Shown: piece after piece, positions 24,390-33,116 of the stretch
How the letters are laid out: each line of letters starts with the position of its first letter
How positions within the stretch are numbered: position 1 is the first letter of the stretch
From: DASYPQ01 sp041488095
Lineage (GTDB): Bacteria; Planctomycetota; UBA1135; GCA-002686595
DNA: 46,577 nt
Reading direction: 5' to 3'
Assembly: GCA_041488095.1 (NCBI GenBank)
Contig: JBGPOP010000033.1
Location: forward strand, 1 to 46,577
Translations under genes and position numbers: made by a program
Notes under the pieces: model-generated
What the model saw: only the letters and a program-made list of their open reading frames with translations
Database searches by the model: none
Told to the model about the DNA's origin: nothing

Positions 24390-26555
24390 TCACTGGCACC
24401 ACGGCACCTGCAACCCATCACTGGCATTGAACCCCGCTCCCCCCGCCGCCGGATCGCGGAAGAAGCTCTGGAAATTCCAGGTCTGCCCCGCGCTGATCTG
24501 TCCGCCCGACGGCAGCGAGTTGAGGTTCAACATCGTGACCAGGTCGCCGAAGGAATTGGTCGTCGTCACCGGCAGGCGGTGGAAGGGGTTGGCGACGCAG
24601 CGCGTCCCGTTCCCGAACGGGACGAGCGTCTGGGTCTGCCCGTAGAAGAACAAGCCCGTCTTGTTGGGCGGGCAGCCGAAGGAGAACAGGACGAAATTGT
24701 TGTTCGAGATGTCGTTCGTCCCGCCGTAGCTCATGGTCGCCCCGATCGGATTGGCCGAATTGGGGGTGGTCACGCAGTAGTTCGACGGCGACGGGCAGTT
24801 GATCGCCAGGCCCGGGAAGCCCTGCTGCCGGAACCCGCCGTCGATGTCGGCGAAGTGGGGCGTGCCGTCGCCGATGTTGCCGTTGTCGTCGTCGAGAGTC
24901 ATCCATTGGGTCTCGATGATCGACTTGATCTGCGTCTGGTTGTAGCCGTTCATCCAGCCCATGAAGAGGTTGCTCGCGATCAGGCCGCCCGCGGCCTGGC
25001 CGTTCGTGGTCTCCAGGCGGGAACGCACCTTCCAGGCCGCGCCCATCCACACCTCGCCGTCGTTGTGCACCTCGCCGTAGCAACCCGGACAGCAGTCGCC
25101 GCAGAACTGGCGGTTGTTGTTGCCGTTGCGGATGTTGCAGTTCACGCCGCAGAAGTCCTGGCCGATGATCGGGTTGTCGTAGACGTACAGCGACCACACG
25201 TCGGCATTGCCCTCGCCCATCCCGTCCGAGCCGTTGCCGGTCCCGTACAGGGCGTTCATCCAGTGCCCCAGCTCGTGGGTGACCACGGTCGAGTAGGCCG
25301 TGTTCACGCACCCGCCGCCGGCGCGGTAGAAGTTGATCGAGCCGCCGTCCCAGAAGGCGTTGCAGCTCGAATTCTCGTTGACCTTGGTGAGCGCCGAGAA
25401 GTCGGCGTGCGTGTCGGTCGGATTGATCGAGTGGATGAAGTCGCTCGTCCGGTCGACGAACATCAGTCCGTTGGCCTGCGCCGTGACCGTCGCGACCGCG
25501 GGCGAGTTCATGAGGATCGAGTTCGACACGTTGGGCTGGAGGCTGAGGGTCAGGCTGTAGTTCGCGCCGGCCTGGTTCTGCACGTTGGCGAGCGTGCCGT
25601 TCGTGTACTGGAAGGTCACCGACAGCGGCGTGTTGACGCCCGGATAGTTGAAGTCCCCGTTGGCATCCGTGAACACCGTGCCCGAGGGGCTCGTGACCCT
25701 GAGGTACTTCATGACCTGCGCGGCGGGCGGGTTGGAGCCCTCGTCGGGCCTCACGCCGGGCGTAGCCATCGAGGTGACGTTGCCGGAGACGTCGAAGTGC
25801 ACGCTCCGCTCGGTGCGCAGGATCGCGCCGTTCCGCGCGTCGACCGAGTACCTCCATCCCACCGGCTCCTGGTCCGTTCCCTCCCACAGCTCGTTGACGA
25901 GCCAGGAGAGGCGCGGCGTGCGGCGGGTGCCGTCCGGGATCGCGTCGATGACCAGCTCGGGCGTGCCGACCTCGGTCGGTGCAAGGCCGGTGAGGCGGGA
26001 GAAGGCTGCCGTCGCGATCGCGGCGGCATCGGGGGCCGGGATCGAGGCCGTCGTGCCGAAGCCCGAGAGCCCCGGCATGCCGGTCGACTGGACCGACAGG
26101 AGCGCGCCGCGAGCGGAGAACAGCACGTTGACGTACCCGCCGACGACGCGCACGCCGCCGACCTCTTCGCGGAAGCGGACCGTCTCCTTGTCGCCGCTGC
26201 CGACCAGGCCGAGCGGCAGGAACTGCGCGCTCTCGAAGGTCAGCGTGTCGAGGTCGATCCCGTGCATCGCCGCGGTGCTCTCCAGCGCCGCCCGGCCCAG
26301 GCTCTCGAACTGGGCGTCATTCGCGGGGTGCACGGCGGAAGGCACGCTGCCGCCGTAGAGCATCTCGAGGTAGCCGGTCTGTGCGTCGGCCTTGGCTCTC
26401 CAGTTCTGCCCGTGCGCGGCGCGCCACTGCGCGAGGTGCGCGTCGAGCTGCGGTGACCCGGGCGCGGTTCCTCCGGTGGCGGAGGCCTGCGCCAGCAGCG
26501 TGAAGATCGAGAGAGGGAGGGACAGGAGCAGATGGGATGCAAGTCGTCGCGACAT
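24390..26555 (-). CDS. Secreted zinc metalloprotease (M36/fungalysin-like)
   Basis: A 721-residue protein. A signal peptide (HLLLSLPLSIFTLLAQASA) is followed by an FTP-like propeptide (VRFREEVGGVRVVGGYVNVL) and a PepSY-like stretch. The zincin core carries HELGHWMN (HExxH) and GMGEGNADVW, whose Glu is the third zinc ligand as in M36/M4 enzymes. A Cys cluster (CGVNCNIRN, CGDCCPGCYG) follows, and then a C-terminal module (LFFYGQTQTLVPFGNGTRC, then GQTWNFQSFFRDP, then FNASDGLQVPWC) shared with other secreted proteins here. ATG 26555 gives a normal signal peptide and sits near GGTCCGTAATG. The enzyme likely digests extracellular protein after removal of its propeptide. Confidence 0.88.
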   Translation of the reverse strand: MSRRLASHLLLSLPLSIFTLLAQASATGGTAPGSPQLDAHLAQWRAAHGQNWRAKADAQTGYLEMLYGGSVPSAVHPANDAQFESLGRAALESTAAMHGIDLDTLTFESAQFLPLGLVGSGDKETVRFREEVGGVRVVGGYVNVLFSARGALLSVQSTGMPGLSGFGTTASIPAPDAAAIATAAFSRLTGLAPTEVGTPELVIDAIPDGTRRTPRLSWLVNELWEGTDQEPVGWRYSVDARNGAILRTERSVHFDVSGNVTSMATPGVRPDEGSNPPAAQVMKYLRVTSPSGTVFTDANGDFNYPGVNTPLSVTFQYTNGTLANVQNQAGANYSLTLSLQPNVSNSILMNSPAVATVTAQANGLMFVDRTSDFIHSINPTDTHADFSALTKVNENSSCNAFWDGGSINFYRAGGGCVNTAYSTVVTHELGHWMNALYGTGNGSDGMGEGNADVWSLYVYDNPIIGQDFCGVNCNIRNGNNNRQFCGDCCPGCYGEVHNDGEVWMGAAWKVRSRLETTNGQAAGGLIASNLFMGWMNGYNQTQIKSIIETQWMTLDDDNGNIGDGTPHFADIDGGFRQQGFPGLAINCPSPSNYCVTTPNSANPIGATMSYGGTNDISNNNFVLFSFGCPPNKTGLFFYGQTQTLVPFGNGTRCVANPFHRLPVTTTNSFGDLVTMLNLNSLPSGGQISAGQTWNFQSFFRDPAAGGAGFNASDGLQVPWCQ

Positions 26556-26652
26556 TACGGACCTCGGAGGCTGGGGGATCGGGGAGGAGCGCTGGAATCT
26601 CCTGCAGGTGACGGCTCTCGAATCGCGCGTCGCCCACTGCGGTATCACGTTT

Positions 26653-26683
26653 GGACGGAGCCCCCCGGAACGGAGTTCCGTCC
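26653..26683. promoter_or_regulatory. Two mutually exclusive hairpins upstream of the unb operon
   Basis: GGACGGA (26653-26659) pairs with TCCGTCC (26677-26683), while CGGAAC-GGA-GTTCCG (26666-26680) forms an inner hairpin that uses part of the same bases. They lie in the 264-bp divergent space between the protease gene and unbL. Both or either could be an operator or attenuator; no promoter boxes could be placed with confidence. Confidence 0.35.
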
Positions 26684-26819
26684 GGATGGACGCAGCCCCT
26701 AATCTACCGCGCGGACCGCTCGGGTGGGCAGCCTCTGTTCGGATAGGATTAGCAGGCTTTCAGGGGGGGACCGGGGCAGCGTCCGGGTCTCCCCCCACCC
26801 GTCGATCGGATGTGCCGAG

Positions 26820-27800
26820 GTGCCCTTCCCCCCCAGATGGCTGCGCCGGCGAGCGTTCGTGATCCCGCGCGAGGAGGTCACCTTCGCGCGACGGGGGTTC
26901 GCGGCGTGTGATCGGGGAGTGCGGGAGCACCTGGAAGGCATCGGCGGGGCGGTCCTCGCCGGGTACCACGCCGCGCTGCTCGCCGAGGACGCCGCAGCGC
27001 TCGCGGTCTCCCTGCGAGAGGTCGATCCCGAGCGGCGCGGCTACGCTTGCGAGGGCGCGGCGATGGCGATGGCGATGCTCGATCACCTGACGCCCTGGCC
27101 TCCCTGGCGCTCGCAGCGCTGGGTTTCGTTCCAGCGCGGCGCCGGCGCGGCGCACCCGTACATGGTCCACGTCGGAGCCGGCCTTGCGCTCGCGCGATCG
27201 AAGCAGCGGCTGCAACTGCCGGGGAAGGAGTTCGATCCCCTGCTGTGCTGGCTCGTCGCCGACGGCTACGGCTTCCACGAGGGGTTCTTCCGCTGGAAGG
27301 AGATCTCGCAAGGCCGGACGGTGACCCATCGGGCCCAGGGCTACGCCCGGCGCGCATTCGACCAGGGCCTCGGCCGAAGCCTGTGGTTCGTGTGCGGCGC
27401 AGGCGCGCGGCGGATCGATGCCGCGATCCGGGCCCTGCCGCCGGAGCGATGGTCCGATCTGTGGAGCGGCGTCGGGCTCGCGTGCGCCTACGCGGGCGGA
27501 GTCGAGCGAGCCGAGATCGAATCGCTGCGCGGGCTCGCGGAGCGCTTCGGACCCGAGCTGGCCCAGGGCGTGGCCTTCGCGGCGCAGGCCCGCGCGCGCG
27601 CGGGCAACCCGGCGGAACATACAGAGGTCGCCTGTCGTGTCCTGTGCGGCTGCGGCGCCGGCGAGGCGGCCGAGGCGACCGTGCTCGCGCTCGAGGGCCT
27701 CTCCGTCGAGGGTCGCGGCGACGGAGAGGGCGCGGTGCCCGCCTTCGAGGTCTGGCGCAGGCGGATCCAGGCGAGGTTCGGCGCGCGGGAGGCGGCGTGA
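26820..27800 (+). CDS. unbL: UnbL-like DUF1702 protein, enediyne cassette
   Basis: A 326-residue protein matching DUF1702 over its whole length: EVTFARRGF near the N-terminus, LREVDPERRGYACEGAAMAM, CWLVADGYGFHEGFF, RAFDQGLGRSLWFV, SDLWSGVGLACAYAGG, ELAQGVAFAAQARARAGN and a final FEVWRRRIQARF. DUF1702 proteins (UnbL) are one of the five conserved genes of enediyne warhead loci. Their reaction is not established. A GTG at 26820 is chosen because the family N-terminus begins there. The frame upstream is open but unlike the family. The stop overlaps the next start (GTGA), the first of two 4-bp couplings in this operon. Confidence 0.9.
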   Translation: MPFPPRWLRRRAFVIPREEVTFARRGFAACDRGVREHLEGIGGAVLAGYHAALLAEDAAALAVSLREVDPERRGYACEGAAMAMAMLDHLTPWPPWRSQRWVSFQRGAGAAHPYMVHVGAGLALARSKQRLQLPGKEFDPLLCWLVADGYGFHEGFFRWKEISQGRTVTHRAQGYARRAFDQGLGRSLWFVCGAGARRIDAAIRALPPERWSDLWSGVGLACAYAGGVERAEIESLRGLAERFGPELAQGVAFAAQARARAGNPAEHTEVACRVLCGCGAGEAAEATVLALEGLSVEGRGDGEGAVPAFEVWRRRIQARFGAREAA

Positions 27801-29773
27801 GCGCGCTCGGTGACCTCGCACGCCGTCACGCCAAGCGCGTCGCGGCGGTCGCGATCGCCGTGCCGCTCTACTTCGCGGCGCGGCCGCCCGCGCTGGCGCC
27901 GGAGGAGCGCGCCGCGATGGCCGGGCGCTTCCGCTTCGAGCGCCGCGAGATGCCGAAGGTCTCCGATCGCGCGCCCAGGAGCACGCGGCCCGTGCATCCG
28001 AGCCTCGCGCACATCGCCGGCTGGATCAACGTGCTCGGAGCCGGCGTCGCCCTCGACGACTTGGACCGCGACGGGCTCCCGAACGACGTCGTCTGGGTCG
28101 ATCCGCGCTTCGACCAGGTCTTCGTCGCGCCCGCGCCGGGCACGGGCGAGCGCTACGCGCCCTTCGCCCTCGATCCCGCGCCGCTCGCCTACGACGAGCG
28201 GACCACGGCGCCGATGGGCTGCGTGCCGTGCGACATGAACGAGGACGGCCTGCCCGACCTGCTCGTGTACTACTGGGGCCGCGCGCCGATCGCGTTCCTG
28301 TGCCGCGAGGAGCCCGGGAGGAGTCGCCCGCTCGCGCTCTGCGCGCGCTCCTACACCCCGTGCGCGATCGGCGAGGCGGGCGAGCGCTGGTACACGAACG
28401 CGGCCACCTTCGCCGACCTCGACGGCGACGGCCACGCCGACCTCGTGATCGGGAACTACTTCCAGGACGGCGCACGGATCCTCGACGAGAGCGCCGCGGG
28501 CAGCGAGGAGATGCACGAGTCGATGTCGCGCGCGTTCAACGGCGGCAGGAACCGCCTGCTCCGCTGGTCGGGCGCGAACGCGGGAACGGAGCCGTCCGTG
28601 CGCTTCGTCGAGGTGGAGTGGGGCCTCCCCCACGAGATCGCCTGCGCCTGGACGCTCGCCGCCGGCGCGGCCGACCTCGACGGCGACCTCCTGCCCGAGA
28701 TCTACTTCGCGAACGACTTCGGGCCGGACCGGCTGCTGCACAACCGGTCGATCCCCGGACGCTTCGAGTTCGCCGAGCTCGAGGGCGTGAAGACCTTCAC
28801 GATGCCCAACTCGAAGGTGCTCGGACGCGACTCCTTCAAGGGCATGGGCGTCGATTTCGGCGACCTGAACGGCGACGGGCTGCTCGACATCGTCGTCAGC
28901 GACATCACGACCGAGTTCGGGCTCGAGGAGAGCCAGCTCGCGTGGATCTCGACCGGCGAGACGGCGCGCATGAAGGACGGGATCGCGCCGTATGTCGACG
29001 AGAGCGAGTCGCTGGGGCTCTCGCGGAGCGGCTGGGCCTGGGACGTCAAGCTCGCCGATTTCGATTGCGACGGCGTCCTCGAGGTCGTGCAGGCCCTCGG
29101 CTTCATGAAGGGCGAGGTCGGCCGCTGGCCCGAGCTCCACGAGGTGGCGATGGGCAACGACCAGCTCCTCGAGCATCCCGGGAGCTGGCACGACTTCCTT
29201 CCGGGTGACGACCTCTCCGGGCACACGCCGAATCCATTCTTCGTGCGCGCGCGGAGCGGCCGGTACTTCGACCTGTGCCGGGACGTCGGCCTGGGGGAGC
29301 CGCAGATCTCCCGCGGCGTCGCGATCGCGGACGTCGACGGCGACGGCGATCTCGACTTCGCCCTGGGCAACCAGTGGGAGCCGTCCGCGTTCTACACGAA
29401 CGTGTCGCCGCGCGGCGGCGCGTTCCTGGGCCTGCACCTGCTCCTGCCGGTCGGGCCCGGCGAAACGGGCGAGACCGTGGTTCGGGACGGACATCCGCGG
29501 CCGGAGCTCCTCGCGCGCGCGGCGATCGGCGCGCAGGCGTGCGTGCGCCTTCCTGACGGCCGCCGGCTCGTCGCGCAGGTCGACGGCGGGAACGGGCACT
29601 CCGGCAAGCGCAGCCACGACCTCCACTTCGGCCTGGGAAGGATCGCCGAGGGCACGGCGCTGCCCGTCGAGCTCGTCTGGCGGGATCCGATCGGGCGCCC
29701 GCACCGGAAGTCGATCGCGATGACGCCGGGATGGCACACGCTGGTCCTCGGATCGCGGGAAGAGGATCGATGA
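27797..29773 (+). CDS. unbV: UnbV-like FG-GAP/ASPIC protein, enediyne cassette
   Basis: A 658-residue protein with an N-terminal membrane segment (VAAVAIAVPLYFAARPP) and seven FG-GAP-type calcium motifs: DLDRDGLPND, DMNEDGLPDL, DLDGDGHADL, DLDGDLLPEI, DLNGDGLLDI, DFDCDGVLEV and DVDGDGDLDF. These imply one seven-bladed propeller. The C-terminus (VRLPDGRRLVAQVDGGNGHS, then LHFGLGRIAEG, then PVELVWRDP) is the ASPIC/UnbV domain. UnbV is a conserved companion of enediyne polyketide synthases with unknown chemistry; related CRTAC1 proteins occur elsewhere too. The GTG start at 27797 overlaps the unbL stop, and the end overlaps the unbU start (ATGA). Confidence 0.9.
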   Translation: MSALGDLARRHAKRVAAVAIAVPLYFAARPPALAPEERAAMAGRFRFERREMPKVSDRAPRSTRPVHPSLAHIAGWINVLGAGVALDDLDRDGLPNDVVWVDPRFDQVFVAPAPGTGERYAPFALDPAPLAYDERTTAPMGCVPCDMNEDGLPDLLVYYWGRAPIAFLCREEPGRSRPLALCARSYTPCAIGEAGERWYTNAATFADLDGDGHADLVIGNYFQDGARILDESAAGSEEMHESMSRAFNGGRNRLLRWSGANAGTEPSVRFVEVEWGLPHEIACAWTLAAGAADLDGDLLPEIYFANDFGPDRLLHNRSIPGRFEFAELEGVKTFTMPNSKVLGRDSFKGMGVDFGDLNGDGLLDIVVSDITTEFGLEESQLAWISTGETARMKDGIAPYVDESESLGLSRSGWAWDVKLADFDCDGVLEVVQALGFMKGEVGRWPELHEVAMGNDQLLEHPGSWHDFLPGDDLSGHTPNPFFVRARSGRYFDLCRDVGLGEPQISRGVAIADVDGDGDLDFALGNQWEPSAFYTNVSPRGGAFLGLHLLLPVGPGETGETVVRDGHPRPELLARAAIGAQACVRLPDGRRLVAQVDGGNGHSGKRSHDLHFGLGRIAEGTALPVELVWRDPIGRPHRKSIAMTPGWHTLVLGSREEDR

Positions 29774-30729
29774 ACGCGCCGGCGACGGACCGTTGGTATC
29801 GCCAGGACCGCCTCGGAGGGCTGCGGCGGTTCGCGATCGCGATCACGGTCCTGAACCTCCTCGGGCACACGGTCCTCGGCTTCGAGCAGTCGTACGCCCA
29901 GCCCCTGGTCGGGATCGCGGCGGCCTACGCGACGGAGATCGCGCTCGAGCTCGTCGATGCGAAGGCGAAAAGGAGGAAGCCGCGCTTCGCGGGCGGCGGG
30001 GAGAGCCTGGTCGACTTCCTGCTCGCGGCGCACATCACCGGCCTGGCGGTCTCGATGCTGCTGTACGCCAACCAGCGTCTCGCGCCGATCGCGTTCGGCG
30101 CCGCCGTGGCGATCGCGTCGAAGTCGGCGATCCGGCTGCCTGTGAACGGGAGCGTGCGGCACGTCTTCAACCCGAGCAATTTCGGCATCGCGCTGACGCT
30201 GCTGCTGTTCCCCTCGGTCGGCATCGCGCCGCCCTACATGTTCACCGAGAACCTGGGGGCCCTCGGCGACTGGCTGCTCCCGGCGCTCATCGTCGGCCTG
30301 GGCACGTTCCTCAACGCGCGCTTCACCCACCGGCTGCCCTTGATCGCCGCCTGGCTCGGGGGTTTCGCCTTGCAGGCCTGCCTGCGGCACGCGCTGTTCG
30401 ACGCGCGGCTCTCGGGCGCGTTCATGCCGATGTCGGGCATGGCCTTCCTGCTCTTCACCTTCTACATGGTGACCGATCCGGCGACGACGCCGAGCCGCCC
30501 GCGGGAGCAGGTCGCGTTCGGGCTCGCCGTGGCGCTCGCCTACGGGACGTTGATGCGCCTGCACGTCGTGTTCGACCTGTTCTTCGCGCTGGCGCTGGTG
30601 AGCAGCGTGCGCTGCCTCTGGCTCGCCGCCCTGGCGCTCGCCGGCAAGACGGTTCCCGTTGGGGCGGCGACCCGCGTCGAGCCCGGGAGGGTTCCCGTCC
30701 TGGCTTCCGAGCGGAAAGTCGATAGGTGA
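29770..30729 (+). CDS. unbU: UnbU-like integral membrane protein, enediyne cassette
   Basis: A 319-residue polytopic membrane protein with eight or more hydrophobic segments, distantly RnfD-like. Diagnostic stretches are SLVDFLLAAHITGLAVSMLL, VRHVFNPSNFGIALTLLLFP, VGIAPPYMFTENLGALGDW and MAFLLFTFYMVTDPATTPS. The run NPSNFGI..TLLLFP.VGIAPPY.FTENL is, from memory, characteristic of UnbU from enediyne loci. RnfD-type subunits bind flavin and move electrons, so a membrane redox role is possible, but the RnfD flavinylation Thr cannot be assigned here with confidence. ATG 29770 overlaps the unbV stop. The thioesterase gene starts 4 bp after this stop. Confidence 0.9.
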   Translation: MNAPATDRWYRQDRLGGLRRFAIAITVLNLLGHTVLGFEQSYAQPLVGIAAAYATEIALELVDAKAKRRKPRFAGGGESLVDFLLAAHITGLAVSMLLYANQRLAPIAFGAAVAIASKSAIRLPVNGSVRHVFNPSNFGIALTLLLFPSVGIAPPYMFTENLGALGDWLLPALIVGLGTFLNARFTHRLPLIAAWLGGFALQACLRHALFDARLSGAFMPMSGMAFLLFTFYMVTDPATTPSRPREQVAFGLAVALAYGTLMRLHVVFDLFFALALVSSVRCLWLAALALAGKTVPVGAATRVEPGRVPVLASERKVDR

Positions 30730-30733
30730 TCGC

Positions 30734-31216
30734 ATGCCAGCCTACGAGCACCGCCACGTGGTCGGCTTCGAGGAGACGAGCCTGGTCGGCAACGTCTACT
30801 TCACGAATTACCTCTTGTGGCAGGGCCACTGCCGGGAGATGTTCCTGAAGGAGCGCTGCCCCGAGGTGCTCGGGCTGCTCGAGCGCCGGGAGATGGCCTT
30901 CTTCACGAAGAGCTGCTCGTGCGACTGGCGCGGCGAATGGGGGTTCTCGGGGCTGGACGAGGTGCTGGTGAGCATGCGCCTGGCGAAGTTCCGCGGCGGG
31001 AGGATGTCGCTCGAGTTCACCTACTCGCGCGCGGAGGGGCCGGACGAGGTCGTCGCCACCGGGGCGCAAGAGGTGCACTGCAAGGTGCGGCGGAACGGAG
31101 CCTGGGTGCCGGCACCCTTCCCTGCACCGATGGTCAGCGCGCTGATGCACTTCGCCGATACGGACGAGCTACGCGCCGCGCTGCGGGAGGCGCTGGAGTT
31201 CGGCGCGGCGACGTGA
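30734..31216 (+). CDS. Enediyne-type thioesterase (TEBC/CalE7/SgcE10 family)
   Basis: A 160-residue hot-dog fold thioesterase. The N-terminal half (YEHRHVVGFEETSLVGNVYF then TNYLLWQGHCREMFLKERCP) closely follows the CalE7/DynE7/SgcE10 pattern. That includes Asn20 and Arg34, in the region where those enzymes keep their conserved Asn and Arg in place of the Asp/Glu of ordinary 4-hydroxybenzoyl-CoA thioesterases. The next motif, KSCSCDW, also fits. In enediyne pathways this enzyme releases the polyene from the PKSE acyl carrier protein, usually from a gene adjacent to the PKSE. Here it follows unbU by 4 bp and no PKSE is present. An ordinary acyl-CoA thioesterase role is the main alternative. 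Confidence 0.88.
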   Translation: MPAYEHRHVVGFEETSLVGNVYFTNYLLWQGHCREMFLKERCPEVLGLLERREMAFFTKSCSCDWRGEWGFSGLDEVLVSMRLAKFRGGRMSLEFTYSRAEGPDEVVATGAQEVHCKVRRNGAWVPAPFPAPMVSALMHFADTDELRAALREALEFGAAT

Positions 31217-31240
31217 AGAGGGGATGGCGCGCGATCGGCG

Positions 31241-32950
31241 TCAGGGCGTGAAGACCACCTGCACGCCGTTCGAGAAGTTGGTCCCGCCGTGGCAAGGGCC
31301 TTGGGGGTCGCGGTACCAGATCTGGAAGTTCCACGTCGTTCCAGGCTGGATGTGACCGGCGGTTTGAGGGAAGGTCTGGCTCTGAGCCACAAGACCCGGG
31401 CCGCGCATGGCCATGCCCTGTGCGTCCGCAGCGAGGCCGCCGAAGCGGAAGACGCCCACTCCGTTCAGTGCGGAGGCAACGCGGATGCCGTCGCCGTAGA
31501 TCGTCGTCGACTGGCCGGGGCCCATGAAGAGCAAGGTCAGCTTGTTGGGTGGGCAGTGGGTCACTTCGAGCTGAAGATCATCGGTGGTGACGCTCCCTGA
31601 GGCGCATGCAGCAAAGACCGCCCCTTGGTTGGTGGAGTTCCGGCAGCCACCGTGGTTGTCAACGTTGTTGCAGGGAGCGCCGCTCGGGCAGTGGCCGTAC
31701 TGAACGGCGGTCGGAGCCAGCTGAAAGATGTAGGCTGCACCCGACTCGCAGTTGGGGTTGTTGGTGCAGGCGTCGTCGCAACCGGGAGCTCCGATGAGAG
31801 TCGTATTGCCCGAGATGGCAACCGAGAGTCCGAAGAGGTCACTAGTTGCCGCGTCCTCCGCCAGGAGCTTGCCGGCTTCGATCCAATTCGCACCGGAAAG
31901 ACGAAAATCGTAGGCAGATCCGGAAGTCCCTATACCCTCGTCGTCTCCATCGGCGCCGACTACGACGTGATCGCCGGAAATTGCCATGCGCACCCCGAGC
32001 TGATCGTTCGTGCTCGTATCGTCCGCCCAGAACCCCTGTGTCTGCACCCAGCCGGAGACCGTCTTCTCGAATGCGTAGACGATTCCCCCATTCCCTGCTC
32101 CCGGATGACTACGGCCGCTTGCACCGACGAGTGCACGCGTGTCCAGAAGAGCGACCGACTGCCCAAAGAAGTTGTTCGCGGCTCCATCGCTCGCAAGGAG
32201 CTTCTGCACCTGCGTCCAGCCGGTCGGGCCGTTCTCGAACACATACGCTGCACCCTGGGCGTTTCCGGCTGGACCATCCTTGTTGCCCGTCCCGATCAGC
32301 GCCTGGTCGCCGAACAAGCTCACCGAATCTCCAAAGGCGTCGAAGGGCAATGTGTCGTTTCCCATCAGCTTCGCGGCCTGGACCCACGCGTTCCCCACCC
32401 GGTCAAAGACATAGGCTGCGCCCGCGTCCCAGCCATGCTCGTCGTCACCATAGGCTGCAACGAGAATTCGATCCCCCGTCGTCGCCAAGCTGACACCGAA
32501 GTAGTCCTGGGAGTCTGGATCGCCCGCCACGAGCTTCGCCGTCTGCGACCAGGACGAACCACTTCGTTCGAAAACGTACGCGGCGCCCGCGTCCAGGATG
32601 CCTTGTGGAGTGTCATCTCGCGCTCCGACGACGAGGACGTTCCCTGCGATCGCCAAGGATGAGCCGAATGCACTGAACATCGCCGCGTCGCTAGCCTTGA
32701 GCTTCTGCGTCTCCACCCAGCTGGAGCCGACACGCTGGAACACGTATACCGCGCCCGAGGAGATGAAGATGCTGTCCTCGTAGGGCGCTCCGACCGCCGC
32801 CCAGTCGCCGTCGATCGCCGTGGAGAGACCAAACCAGTCCCCGAGCTGCGCATCCGATGCCAGGAGCTTCTGCACCTGGCATTGCGAGTAGCCCTCGCCG
32901 ATCCAGACAAGAGTCGCCAGGATCACCGACAGGGTCTTGATCGCATTCAT
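31241..32950 (-). CDS. Secreted FG-GAP propeller protein with shared C-terminal module
   Basis: A 569-residue protein with a signal peptide (LSVILATLVWIGEGYSQC) and seven repeats of the type KLLASDAQLGDWFGLSTAI then GAPY, closing with GAVYVFQR. Seven repeats make one integrin-like propeller. A Cys-rich linker (CTNNPNCE, CPSGAPCNNVDNHGGC) leads to the C-terminal module (LTLLFMGPGQSTTIYGDGIR, then GTTWNFQIWYRDP, then NFSNGVQVVF). Compared with its neighbours the gene is visibly lower in GC at third codon positions. It converges on the thioesterase gene with a 24-bp spacer. The start at 32950 gives a clean signal peptide. No enzyme motif is seen; adhesion or a surface role is an inference. Confidence 0.86.
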   Translation of the reverse strand: MNAIKTLSVILATLVWIGEGYSQCQVQKLLASDAQLGDWFGLSTAIDGDWAAVGAPYEDSIFISSGAVYVFQRVGSSWVETQKLKASDAAMFSAFGSSLAIAGNVLVVGARDDTPQGILDAGAAYVFERSGSSWSQTAKLVAGDPDSQDYFGVSLATTGDRILVAAYGDDEHGWDAGAAYVFDRVGNAWVQAAKLMGNDTLPFDAFGDSVSLFGDQALIGTGNKDGPAGNAQGAAYVFENGPTGWTQVQKLLASDGAANNFFGQSVALLDTRALVGASGRSHPGAGNGGIVYAFEKTVSGWVQTQGFWADDTSTNDQLGVRMAISGDHVVVGADGDDEGIGTSGSAYDFRLSGANWIEAGKLLAEDAATSDLFGLSVAISGNTTLIGAPGCDDACTNNPNCESGAAYIFQLAPTAVQYGHCPSGAPCNNVDNHGGCRNSTNQGAVFAACASGSVTTDDLQLEVTHCPPNKLTLLFMGPGQSTTIYGDGIRVASALNGVGVFRFGGLAADAQGMAMRGPGLVAQSQTFPQTAGHIQPGTTWNFQIWYRDPQGPCHGGTNFSNGVQVVFTP

Positions 32951-33055
32951 GATCCTCGTCCCGTCGTCATTCCAACGCCGGTACAGAACGAAGCCTCGCT
33001 CCGGCTGTGCCCGACGGTGACCCGCCCCCCGACTCCGTCGCGGCGCAAGAACGCG

Positions 33056-33085
33056 CGCGGCACCGCACAGCCGTGCGGCGCCGCG
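33056..33085 (-). terminator. Strong GC hairpin, probable terminator
   Basis: CGCGGC and CCGCAC pair with GTGCGG and GCCGCG around a 4-base loop, with a single 1x1 mismatch. It lies 31 bp downstream of the stop of the 33117-34448 gene on its transcribed strand. There is no clear T run (CGCGTTCTTG follows), so it may need Rho or act as an mRNA stabiliser. Confidence 0.55.
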
Positions 33086-33116
33086 TCGCGACTTCTCTCT
33101 GGAACGTCTTGAAAGC

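Noticed and set aside
22782..26456. 1224-codon plus-strand frame across the TPR and protease genes
   Set aside because: It covers two minus-strand genes with signal peptides and a HExxH core. The product is rich in Arg/Val/Gly/His without structure.
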